Source: Bacteroidetes bacterium CG23_combo_of_CG06-09_8_20_14_all_32_9 (GTDB lineage Bacteria; Bacteroidota; Bacteroidia; Bacteroidales; GWA2-32-17). Taken from it: 7,858 bases of DNA. The position numbers and the translations under genes are program-made. The notes under the pieces were generated by a model. It saw only the letters and a program-made list of their open reading frames with translations, did not search any database and had not been told where the DNA came from. Below, in pieces: positions 1 to 6,251 of the stretch (positions are counted from its first letter, which is position 1; each line of letters begins with the position of its first letter). Location of the stretch: the NCBI GenBank assembly GCA_002771395.1, contig PCSS01000315.1, positions 2,454 through 10,311 of the forward strand, in the 5' to 3' direction.

Positions 1-880
1 GCAATTGCCCGAATATCTTCAATATCAGGTGAAAATTTGCCATTAAATACTGAATGTGCTTTAGCACCGATAATAAGAAATTGTGAAGCGCGTGGACCTG
101 CTCCCCAGTTAATATATTTTGATGCAAGTTCGTGTGCTTTTTCTTTGCCAGGACGGGTTATCGAAGCAAGATTTACAGCATATTTTAAAACATTGTCGTT
201 TACCGGAACTTTGCGAATAAGCTCCTGGTAATAAATAATATCTTCTGCTGAAAGGATTTTTTCTACGTTTACTTCTAATTCCGATGTTGTTGTACGAACA
301 ATTTCTATTTCGTCGGAGAATTTCGGGTAGTCAAGTAATGTATTAAACATAAAACGGTCAAGTTGGCTTCGGGCAAAGGGTATGTTCCTTCCTGTTCAAT
401 AGGATTTTGAGTAGCAAGGACAAAAAATGGTTCATCAAGAATAAAATGATGACCGGCAGCAGTAACAGAACGTTCCTGCATAGCTTCGAGCAAGGCAGAT
501 TGGGTTTTTGGCGGTGTACGGTTAATTTCGTCGGCAAGAATAAAATTTGCAAACAACGGTCCTTTTACAAAACGGAACTGCCGGTTTTCGTCTAAAACTT
601 CTGTTCCGATAATATCCGAAGGCATTAAATCGGGCGTAAATTGAATTCGTTTGTATTTAAGTCCGAGAGAATTAGCAATTGTTGTAACTAAAAGAGTCTT
701 AGCTAATCCCGGAACACCGATAAGCAAACAGTGCCCACGACTGAATATTGTTATTAAAACTTCTTTTACTACGTCATCTTGTCCAATAATTACTTTTTTT
801 ATTTCGTTGGAAAGCTTTTCGTGAGCATGTATAAGGTTATTAACTGCTTCTACGTCGTTCATCATAAATTCTTTTGCCAT
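1..880 (-). pseudogene. MoxR-family AAA+ ATPase, one-base frameshift, 3' end outside window
   Basis: This is a MoxR-type AAA+ ATPase, a family thought to act as a chaperone for assembling or activating protein complexes, often beside DUF58 and von Willebrand (Bat) genes. In the first frame I see Walker A GVPGLAKT (residues 55-62), Walker B ILADE (about 114-118), sensor-1 ATQNP (156-160) and the conserved EGTYPLPEA (164-172). After residue 172 that frame runs into 19 unrelated residues and a stop at 305. Reading one base back restores the family sequence [16 protein letters not shown] and continues without a stop to base 1, including NWGAGPRASQ. About 294 residues are present of a usual 320-330. 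The start at 880 (MAKEF) is the longest; ATGs at 865 and 862 are alternatives, and the one at 865 overlaps the upstream gene's stop. Because the rest of the reading is clean, a sequencing error or a very recent mutation is more likely than an old pseudogene. Family identity is near certain; functional state is open. Confidence 0.8.
362..367 (-). other. Frameshift point in the MoxR gene
   Basis: The plus strand reads AGTTGGCTTCGGGC here, whereas the conserved PEAQLDRF reading needs three Gs (AGTTGGGCTTC). One base is therefore missing from a short G run at 365-366, which is a C run on the coding strand. No slippery heptamer of the X XXY YYZ type is visible, so programmed -1 frameshifting is unlikely. 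Confidence 0.75.
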
Positions 881-1278
881 AAATTGTTAATTGTTAATCG
901 TAGTTCATTGTTTTTTTCTGCACGGTCAAGGTAATTGATATATCCATTAAGGATATTCAACGCTTTTTCAATTTTCATTTTTCCTTCTGAATATTCATTT
1001 TCCAAAATATAATTTTCATCTTTAGCAGTAATCAAATCATCAATCAATTCAAAAAGAGAACCTCTGCTTATCCTGCAAAACTGTATATTTTCTTTATAAT
1101 GAAATCTTCCGTATCCTTCAGCAATATTTCTAGTGGTTGAATGTGATGCCCGCTTCATATTATCAATTAAATCATATTTTTCAGAGGATGGAAATTTTTT
1201 AATCAACGATGAGATAAATTTTCTTACTTCAACACAAGCTTTCCAACATTCAAGGTCTTCAAAACTTTTTATTTGCAT
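862..1278 (-). CDS. Four-helix-bundle protein, 23S rRNA intervening-sequence protein (IVP) family
   Basis: This 138-residue protein belongs to the IVP/S23 four-helix-bundle family, first known from intervening sequences inside 23S rRNA genes and related to the Avd protein of diversity-generating retroelements. The biochemical role of stand-alone copies is unknown. Family marks are the start [14 protein letters not shown], the [19 protein letters not shown] segment (about 27-45), the [28 protein letters not shown] core (51-78) and the [11 protein letters not shown] helix (110-120). I chose ATG 1278 because the family starts there. An upstream ATG at 1401 would add 41 unrelated residues and overlap the SurA-like gene. 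The last residues are not family sequence: LRLTIN (126-131) is encoded by the left inverted-repeat arm, and NNLWQKNL is the start region of moxR read in another frame. The stop overlaps a moxR ATG (ATGA, 862-865). No reverse transcriptase or template repeat is in the window, so a retroelement role is not supported. Confidence 0.9.
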   Translation of the reverse strand: MQIKSFEDLECWKACVEVRKFISSLIKKFPSSEKYDLIDNMKRASHSTTRNIAEGYGRFHYKENIQFCRISRGSLFELIDDLITAKDENYILENEYSEGKMKIEKALNILNGYINYLDRAEKNNELRLTINNLWQKNL

Positions 1279-1320
1279 TGTATCTCTTATGTTTTTTACG
1301 ATTAACGAATAACAATTAAC
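886..1320 (-). mobile_element. IVP cassette bounded by inverted heptanucleotide repeats
   Basis: The four-helix-bundle gene sits between two inverted arms. The left arm (886-902) reads GTTAATTGTTAATCGTA on the plus strand. The right arm (1297-1320), read on the minus strand, is the same sequence with one extra 7-base unit, TTATTCG, after GTTAATTG. Both arms are runs of a heptamer GTTAATT/GTTATTC/GTTAATC ending in GTA, with two units on the left and three on the right; outside the extra unit all 17 bases match. In RNA the arms could pair and put the whole gene in a loop, as intervening sequences in 23S rRNA do. No clear target-site duplication is seen outside the arms. Mobility is an inference from the boundary repeats and from the position inside an otherwise compact cluster. 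Confidence 0.5.
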
Positions 1321-1348
1321 TTTACTATTATTTGTTAAAAAAATTAAA

Positions 1349-2698
1349 TTATTTAATCCAGTCTGAATATAAAAAATTGCAGTTTTTATAAGAGTTATCA
1401 ATATGAATGTATGTTATTTGCTGCTCTTTTTCAACCCATCTTTTCATTATATTTTGTTTTTTTTTGGCAATAGAAATTTCCTGAATTTTTTGGTAATCAT
1501 CGGTTAAATTTGCTTTGTGTAATGGGTAACGTGCTTTTAGTCTGATTATTTTATAGCATTTCTTTCCTTTTTCGTCGGTAAATTCAAAGGGTGAACTTAT
1601 TTCTCCGATTTTTATTTTTTTTATCTGGTACGATGTTATTGCATCAAGTTGGTCTAAATCAAAACGGTTGTTATTGTTGTACGGATTAACTGCAAGTCCG
1701 CCATTGTAGCGGGTTTCATTATCCTGACTATATTTTTCTGCGGCTTTTATAAAAGTAATTGAATCAAGGTGAATACTTGTTGTTAAGCTATCCAACCTGT
1801 TTCGTGATTTTACAGCGGAAACGGGGTCAACTTTTGGAGTTATCAAAATGTGTCGTATGTTTATTTGTTCTCCACGGCGTTCAATTAACTGAATTATATG
1901 GTATCCGTAATCTGTTTCAACAATTTTGGAAACTTCTCCATCTTTAAGTTTAAAAGCCACAGCAGCAAATTCAGGAACAAGGTCGCTTCGCCCGACAAAA
2001 CCAAGATCACCGCCTTTTGTTGCACTTCCGGGGTCTTCGCTGTAAAGAACTGCAAGTGTGCCAAAATTATCTCCTTTTAAAACCCTGTTGCGTAATTCAT
2101 TTAGTTTTTCTTTAACCGAAAGTTTTTCCTGTTCGGTAATAGCAGGGTAAAGTACAATTTGCTCGTATTCAATTTCTTCGTTAATTACAGGAATACTATC
2201 GGGAGGGAGTGTTTTAAAAAACTGACGAACTTCCGACGGCGTAACTTTTATATTACCTGTGAGTTTATCCTGCATTTTTTCAGATACCATTTGCTTTTTA
2301 AGCGATTCACGTAAGTTGTTTTTAATTTCAAAAATAGATTTATTAAAATATTCTTCTAATTTTTTTTCGGAACCAACCTGCGAAACAAAATAGCGAATAC
2401 GTCTGTCTAATTGGGCATCAACTTCTTTATCGGAAACAGTAAGGCTATCTAATTCAGCTTGATGTAGCAGCAGGTTTTGATAAAGTAGTTCTTCTAAAAT
2501 ATTACATTTTAAATCTACTATATTGCTGTTGTTTTCAGATTTTATTTGAATAAACTGGCTTTCGATGTCGCTTTTTAAAACATAGTTATTGCCTACAACA
2601 GCAATAATCTGGTCGATTACTTTATCTTGTGAAAATGCTTGATTTGTAAACCATAACAACGTAAAAAAGCAAAAAATAACAAGTGTTTTTTTAACCAT
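1349..2698 (-). CDS. SurA-like periplasmic chaperone / peptidyl-prolyl cis-trans isomerase
   Basis: This 449-residue protein resembles SurA, the periplasmic chaperone that escorts outer-membrane proteins and carries parvulin domains. A signal peptide covers about residues 1-23 (hydrophobic core, then AFS before QDKV). An N-terminal SurA chaperone region follows (DQIIAVVGNNYVLKSDIE, then helices to about 160). Two parvulin-like domains lie at about 175-275 (with KGGDLGFVGRSDLVPEF) and 281-390. The C-terminal helix ends in TYIHIDNSYKNCNF, a tail I associate with Bacteroidetes SurA homologues. The active-site histidines are split: domain 1 has Gln180 where the SHIL/RHIL histidine belongs but keeps His267 (YGYHII), while domain 2 has His283 (RHILI) but Lys383 in place of the second histidine. 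This suggests mainly chaperone function. The start ATG is 3 bp after the stop of the lipoprotein gene, so the two are probably co-transcribed and perhaps translationally coupled. Family is near certain; catalytic activity is uncertain. Confidence 0.9.
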   Translation of the reverse strand: MVKKTLVIFCFFTLLWFTNQAFSQDKVIDQIIAVVGNNYVLKSDIESQFIQIKSENNSNIVDLKCNILEELLYQNLLLHQAELDSLTVSDKEVDAQLDRRIRYFVSQVGSEKKLEEYFNKSIFEIKNNLRESLKKQMVSEKMQDKLTGNIKVTPSEVRQFFKTLPPDSIPVINEEIEYEQIVLYPAITEQEKLSVKEKLNELRNRVLKGDNFGTLAVLYSEDPGSATKGGDLGFVGRSDLVPEFAAVAFKLKDGEVSKIVETDYGYHIIQLIERRGEQINIRHILITPKVDPVSAVKSRNRLDSLTTSIHLDSITFIKAAEKYSQDNETRYNGGLAVNPYNNNNRFDLDQLDAITSYQIKKIKIGEISSPFEFTDEKGKKCYKIIRLKARYPLHKANLTDDYQKIQEISIAKKKQNIMKRWVEKEQQITYIHIDNSYKNCNFLYSDWIK

Positions 2699-2701
2699 GG
2701 A

Positions 2702-3571
2702 TTAATAAATTTCAACATTTTTTTTGTTTAACTCTGTTTTTAACGCATTATTTTCCAAATTATTTAAAAGTTCAATTCTGCGTTTGGTTAATATTATCGG
2801 AGTAATTAATTTTACGGCAAATTCAAGTGGGGCAGGATTTCCTGCAAGCTGAAACTCTTTAAGATTAACAAAGTAGTAATAATTAGTATCGGCAACTTCA
2901 ATTTGCTTATTGGTTTTTAAAAAAGTTTCCTGATCTGTAATATTTGTCGGAATCATTTCTAACAGAGAATTAAATGAAATCCATTTTTTTTTAAAATCAT
3001 CGTATTTAAAGGCGTATTTATTACAGTATTCGTCTAATTTCTTTAGGTCTTTTATTTTAGTGCTTGTGTATAAAATTTTTACTTTTTCGGGTGTAGGTGC
3101 CGATTTTGGCAGTTCAATAAAAATGACTTTAACTATATTTTCTTCTAACTGAAACTCGTTAGGATGAGCGTTGTAATATTCTGTTAATTCTTGTTCAGAT
3201 ATTACTGTGTCGAGCTTTTGTGAAATAAAACTTTGCTGGTATTTGTAAATTAACAGTGAAGTTTTGTAGTTATCAAGTTCGCGTGTAACATTCTTTTGTT
3301 CATCGCTTAAATTTGTTTCGGCAAGATGAAGTAAAACTTGTTTTTTAGACCATTTTTCTATAAAACTTTTTATTAGGCTTATGCTATCGTCTTTTGATGT
3401 AATTCCACTAAGTACATCTTTTAAATCCGATAAATAAAGAAACTCGTTAAATACACGGGCAATAGGTTTTTCATCAGTTATTTTTTCTGATGAACAAGCC
3501 ACAGAAATAAATAATAACAACGTTAAAAAAATAAAATTTTTCATGAATTTATTAAAGATTTTTTTGTACAT
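2702..3571 (-). CDS. Probable lipoprotein, SurA/PpiC N-terminal-like, without parvulin active site
   Basis: This protein of 289 residues (280 if translation begins at the internal ATG at 3544) starts with a basic stretch, a hydrophobic segment FIFLTLLLFISVA and Cys26 followed by SSE. This looks like a lipoprotein signal with a relaxed lipobox (ISVAC), so the protein would be anchored in a membrane facing the periplasm. The N-terminal helical part (about 37-135), including ISEQELTEYYNAHPNEF (125-140), resembles the chaperone half of SurA/PpiC proteins. The next segment, ENIVKVIFIELPKSAPTPEKVK, matches the first strand of a parvulin domain but has no histidine, and no FGYHII-like strand follows. 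It is probably a non-catalytic chaperone partner of the SurA-like protein encoded 3 bp downstream; that role is inferred. No clear ribosome-binding site separates the two possible starts. MKNFIFLTLLL at 3544 is the more typical lipoprotein start. Confidence 0.65.
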   Translation of the reverse strand: MYKKIFNKFMKNFIFLTLLLFISVACSSEKITDEKPIARVFNEFLYLSDLKDVLSGITSKDDSISLIKSFIEKWSKKQVLLHLAETNLSDEQKNVTRELDNYKTSLLIYKYQQSFISQKLDTVISEQELTEYYNAHPNEFQLEENIVKVIFIELPKSAPTPEKVKILYTSTKIKDLKKLDEYCNKYAFKYDDFKKKWISFNSLLEMIPTNITDQETFLKTNKQIEVADTNYYYFVNLKEFQLAGNPAPLEFAVKLITPIILTKRRIELLNNLENNALKTELNKKNVEIY

Positions 3572-3661
3572 TCAAATAATTTAGTAACTTATCAATAAAA
3601 TCCTGACGGTTTCGGGCTTAATATTTTTCTGCAAAGATGCAAAATTTAAAAAATTATTTGA
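3572..3661. repeat. 11-bp perfect inverted repeat just upstream of the lipoprotein start
   Basis: TCAAATAATTT (3572-3582) and AAATTATTTGA (3651-3661) are exact reverse complements, 68 bp apart, with the first touching the longer start codon of the lipoprotein gene. All but two positions in each arm are A or T, so chance is a real possibility. If real, it could be a regulator site or a leader RNA stem. Confidence 0.35.
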
Positions 3662-3717
3662 GTGTGTAACATTTTGGGGGATTAAATATTTTTTATATAC
3701 CATCATGATTTACATTT

Positions 3718-3741
3718 ATTAACACAGACGTCACTGTTAAT
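3718..3741. repeat. Small inverted repeat, hairpin or operator candidate
   Basis: ATTAACA (3718-3724) and TGTTAAT (3735-3741) are reverse complements around a 10-base centre that contains the palindrome GACGTC. Such short arms are weak evidence. It could be a protein-binding site, but nothing identifies the protein. Confidence 0.25.
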
Positions 3742-3861
3742 GCCTGAAATAGGTTGACCATTTTAAAAGATAAAATTAACTTTAAAAAACGGAAAATATG
3801 GCAAAAAGTCCCAAATCTTAAACCCAAAGTCCCAGGAAAAAAATGCTGTTAGCCATTGTTT

Positions 3862-3924
3862 ACCCCGTTAGATAGTTTAACAAAATGAGAAAACAGAAAA
3901 TAAACAATAATTATTTAATGGGGT
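3862..3924. repeat. Imperfect inverted repeat ACCCCGTTAGAT / ATTTAATGGGGT
   Basis: ACCCCGTTAGAT (3862-3873) matches the reverse complement of ATTTAATGGGGT (3913-3924) at 10 of 12 positions. The runs of C and G stand out in this AT-rich spacer. I have the impression, from memory and not checked, that similar CCCCGTTAGAT motifs recur in Bacteroidetes intergenic regions, so this may be a decayed interspersed repeat. Confidence 0.4.
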
Positions 3925-3966
3925 GAATTATTCATTTGGAATTTGTTATGTTTTTTCTTGTAATTT

Positions 3967-3994
3967 GAAATTTGAGATCTGAAATTTGAGACCT
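3967..3994. repeat. 14-bp tandem repeat, two copies
   Basis: GAAATTTGAGATCT (3967-3980) is followed directly by GAAATTTGAGACCT (3981-3994), differing at one base. It is a small direct tandem repeat in the spacer with no coding context. Confidence 0.7.
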
Positions 3995-4015
3995 TTATTT
4001 TGATATTACGAACAT

Positions 4016-4248
4016 ACACTATTTAGAGTTTGTCCATAATATCAGCATTTTTAATTTATAAGGTATAGGGGTGTATAGGGAACTTTCCGAAAGTTAACGG
4101 AGTCATGACCTTTGCAAACTTTCGGAAAGTTACAATGACGGCTAAACCCTTATACCATATACCTTTATACCTTGTCTTCATAAGTTCAGAATTAAAAATA
4201 TGACATAAATTTACAAGTTTTTTCGACTTTATAGACAGACACTATTTA
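4016..4248. mobile_element. Possible MITE-like element with flanking direct repeats
   Basis: The 10-base sequence ACACTATTTA occurs at 4016-4025 and again at 4239-4248, where it spans the stop codon of the 663-aa gene. Just inside are candidate terminal inverted repeats: TGTCCATAA (4031-4039) and TTATAGACA (4229-4237), which match at 8 of 9 positions when one is reversed. The interior is the nested palindrome 4047-4199. The pattern fits a roughly 213-bp non-coding element with a target duplication. The offsets between direct and inverted repeats are unequal (5 versus 1 base), and AT-rich 10-mers recur by chance, so confidence is modest. Confidence 0.35.
4047..4199. repeat. Nested palindromic repeat with doubly palindromic core
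   Basis: The core arms AACTTTCCGAAAGTT (4081-4095) and AACTTTCGGAAAGTT (4117-4131) are perfect 15-bp reverse complements across a 21-base loop, and each arm is itself a palindrome of 7+1+7 bases. Outside the core, AAGGTATA (4060-4067) and the three TATACC motifs at 4151-4156, 4158-4163 and 4166-4171 form a further imperfect inverted pair. ATTTTTAATT (4047-4056) pairs exactly with AATTAAAAAT (4190-4199). The RNA could fold as one long hairpin or as two small ones in either direction, so it may end or protect the guaB/663-aa transcript. A REP-like or MITE-like origin is plausible. Confidence 0.75.
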
Positions 4249-6233
4249 ATGGTTGATAAAATGTCTTTATTTACAATAATTGTGTGTTTTGCCCGCAATT
4301 CTGCAATCCAGTTTTTTTCAAGATAAAATTGATAATCGGCTGTAACTAATCCTTTTGCTTCGGGCAGAGTTTTTATTTGAGGCTCTACAATTTTATTAAC
4401 AACAAGAATCTGATGTTTACCGGAATCAATTTCATACACTTTGTTCAGAGAAGCATCAGAGTTAAAAGCGATTTTATCAATTATCGGATTATCGCCTTTC
4501 TGAAAAAGTTTATTCTCGGTTATTTTAAGGGCGGAGGAATCTTTTTTAGTTTCCATTTTTACAATGTCATCATTAGAAAAACCTTTACTGCTTTTTTTAT
4601 CAAAAAGTTTTAAGGCTTCGTCTTTTATTTTATCGTTAGAGTATTGAAACAAAGTTACATCGGCACGTTTATCCCACATATAATTGTTTTTATTTTTAGC
4701 GTAAAAATCTGTTAATCCGCTCGTATCTTTAACAGCTTTAGACCAAACCATTTTATCGGTTAAATCAAAAAGAAGAATTCCGTCGTGATATTCATTCATA
4801 AGGTATCTGAACTTTGGATATTTAGCATCTAAGCGAATTTCTTCGTAAGCCAGAATTTTTTCTTCTGTGAATTTGTTGTAATGTTCATCAATATATGTAA
4901 TTAACATTGATTGAGAAACGTTTTCAATTTTTAATTTCTTAGATGTTTTTTCAAGATAGTTAGCAAATTGTTGTTGATTATAAGTTGAATCGCCTATAGA
5001 AAATAAAGGTTTGGTAAGTGCAGCAGCTTTTTCTGCTTTCCAGTTTCCCGAAAAAAGTGAAGTATCGGCAACTTTATAAAATTCGGTTAACTGTTTATCG
5101 TTAGATTTATAATTGTATTCTTTTTTTAGTTTCTCTACAAAAGAAATACGGCTTTGCAATGCTCTTGAATCTTTATATAGTTTGGTTTGAAGGTCAGGTT
5201 TTAATTCTTCATAAGTGCCAACTGGTTTGCTGTCTATTTTTTTAAGAATGTGCCAGCCAAAAGCGGTACGAACGGGTTTTGAGTAATCGCCCTGATGTAT
5301 AAGTGCAAAAGCCGCCAGTTCAAATTCGGGAACCATACGTCCGGTACCAAACCAAGGTAATTCACCGCCTTTTTTTGCCGATGATTTATCGTCTGAATAT
5401 TCCATAGCAAGTTTACCAAAATCTTGGTTTGCTTGTAATTTTGCATAAATCTCATTGATTTTATCTTCAGCTTTTTTTACATCTTCGGGTTTTGCATCTT
5501 TTGGAACAAGAACCATAATATGAGCTACTTTTACTTCACCTGGATTGTTTATACGATCGGTGAGTTTTATAATATGATAACCGAAAATAGTGCGAACAGG
5601 CATGGAAATGTCGCCAACATTCATGCTATATACAGCATTTTCGAAAGGATAAACCGTTGAAAACACAGAAAAATAACTAATATCACCGAGAATGTTTTTA
5701 GTAGTTTCATCTTCGGAATTTTCCCGTGCAACTTTTCCGAAATCTTCACCTGCTAAAATTAGTTTACGAATATTAAGAGCCTTATTATAAGCGGTTATAG
5801 TATCTGAAGGAGTAGGGTTTTCGGGAAGTTTAATTAATATATGGCTTGCACGTAAAGCGACTTTTTTTCTTTCATAAGATTCTTTCAGTAATTTATTTTC
5901 AACAGTTGTATCAGTAAGGTAAGGAATAGCTAATTGTTTACGATACCCCGCCAATTCGTGCTTAAAAGTTATAGCGGTATCTAAACCCAAATTTTGAGCT
6001 TCCAAAACTTTAAGTTTAAAATTGATAAACAATTCAAGATAATCATTCAGCGATTTATTATCAATTTGAGCATCTTTTGCGTTATTTTTCATGTAAATGC
6101 GAATAAATTCACCCTTTGTTATCTTGTTATTATCAATGGTAAGCAGTACTGCATCGTCATCGTTGGTTTGTCCAAAAACGGATGCTACAGAAAGTAGCAA
6201 AATCATACTTGTTAATTTAATTGAATGTGTCAT
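4242..6233 (-). CDS. Secreted peptidyl-prolyl cis-trans isomerase with two parvulin domains
   Basis: This 663-residue protein is an exported parvulin-type isomerase expected to work in the periplasm on folding of exported or outer-membrane proteins. A signal peptide covers about residues 1-21 (LTSMILLLSVASVFG, then QTN). An N-terminal helical region (about 28-125) resembles the SurA/PpiC chaperone part. Parvulin domain 1 spans about 128-226, with His131 (SHIL) and His220 (FGYHII). Parvulin domain 2 spans about 235-335, with His238 (AHIM), the KGGELPWFGTGRMVPEF loop and His328 (FGWHIL). Both domains keep both family histidines, so isomerase activity is likely. The C-terminal half (about 340-663) is charged, has no recognised motif and could be a further chaperone region. 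The gene starts 18 bp after guaB, so the two are probably co-transcribed. The signal peptide and family start support ATG 6233. Identity is strong; substrates are unknown. Confidence 0.93.
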   Translation of the reverse strand: MTHSIKLTSMILLLSVASVFGQTNDDDAVLLTIDNNKITKGEFIRIYMKNNAKDAQIDNKSLNDYLELFINFKLKVLEAQNLGLDTAITFKHELAGYRKQLAIPYLTDTTVENKLLKESYERKKVALRASHILIKLPENPTPSDTITAYNKALNIRKLILAGEDFGKVARENSEDETTKNILGDISYFSVFSTVYPFENAVYSMNVGDISMPVRTIFGYHIIKLTDRINNPGEVKVAHIMVLVPKDAKPEDVKKAEDKINEIYAKLQANQDFGKLAMEYSDDKSSAKKGGELPWFGTGRMVPEFELAAFALIHQGDYSKPVRTAFGWHILKKIDSKPVGTYEELKPDLQTKLYKDSRALQSRISFVEKLKKEYNYKSNDKQLTEFYKVADTSLFSGNWKAEKAAALTKPLFSIGDSTYNQQQFANYLEKTSKKLKIENVSQSMLITYIDEHYNKFTEEKILAYEEIRLDAKYPKFRYLMNEYHDGILLFDLTDKMVWSKAVKDTSGLTDFYAKNKNNYMWDKRADVTLFQYSNDKIKDEALKLFDKKSSKGFSNDDIVKMETKKDSSALKITENKLFQKGDNPIIDKIAFNSDASLNKVYEIDSGKHQILVVNKIVEPQIKTLPEAKGLVTADYQFYLEKNWIAELRAKHTIIVNKDILSTIK

Positions 6234-6251
6234 ACTTTATTTATTATTAGG

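Larger units (their letters stand above)
3572..4241. other. 670-bp gene-free, repeat-rich intergenic region
   Basis: I see no convincing coding frame, tRNA or known riboswitch here. The region holds several inverted and direct repeats, listed separately: an inverted pair 3572-3582/3651-3661, a small hairpin 3718-3741, a 9-base direct repeat AAAGTCCCA at 3805-3813 and 3826-3834, an imperfect inverted pair 3862-3873/3913-3924, a 14-bp tandem repeat 3967-3994, and the nested palindrome 4047-4199. The lipoprotein gene's promoter should lie at the left end, but I find no full match to the Bacteroidetes TTTG...TAnnTTTG pattern. The nearest is CATCTTTG on the minus strand around 3630-3637, without a convincing -33 partner. 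Confidence 0.7.

Noticed and set aside
355..375. Programmed ribosomal frameshift in moxR
   Set aside because: The sequence at the break (GAA GCC AAC TTG) is not a slippery heptamer and no obvious downstream stimulator was seen. A missing base in a C run is simpler.
862..1278. Avd protein of a diversity-generating retroelement
   Set aside because: Avd is in the same structural family, but no reverse transcriptase, template repeat or variable target gene is present, and the conserved core fits the common IVP type.
1279..1401. Longer N-terminus for the four-helix-bundle gene starting at ATG 1401
   Set aside because: It would overlap the end of the SurA-like gene by 53 bases, read through the inverted-repeat arm, and add residues with no family match. 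MQIKSFEDL at 1278 is the family's own start.
3600..3720. Bacteroidetes-type promoter for the lipoprotein gene
   Set aside because: No complete TTTG plus TAnnTTTG pair at the right spacing was found. Only a one-mismatch -7 box (CATCTTTG, minus strand) lacking a partner was seen, too weak to annotate.
5234..5455. Second minus-strand frame inside the 663-aa gene
   Set aside because: It overlaps the well-conserved second parvulin domain in another frame and has no family features.
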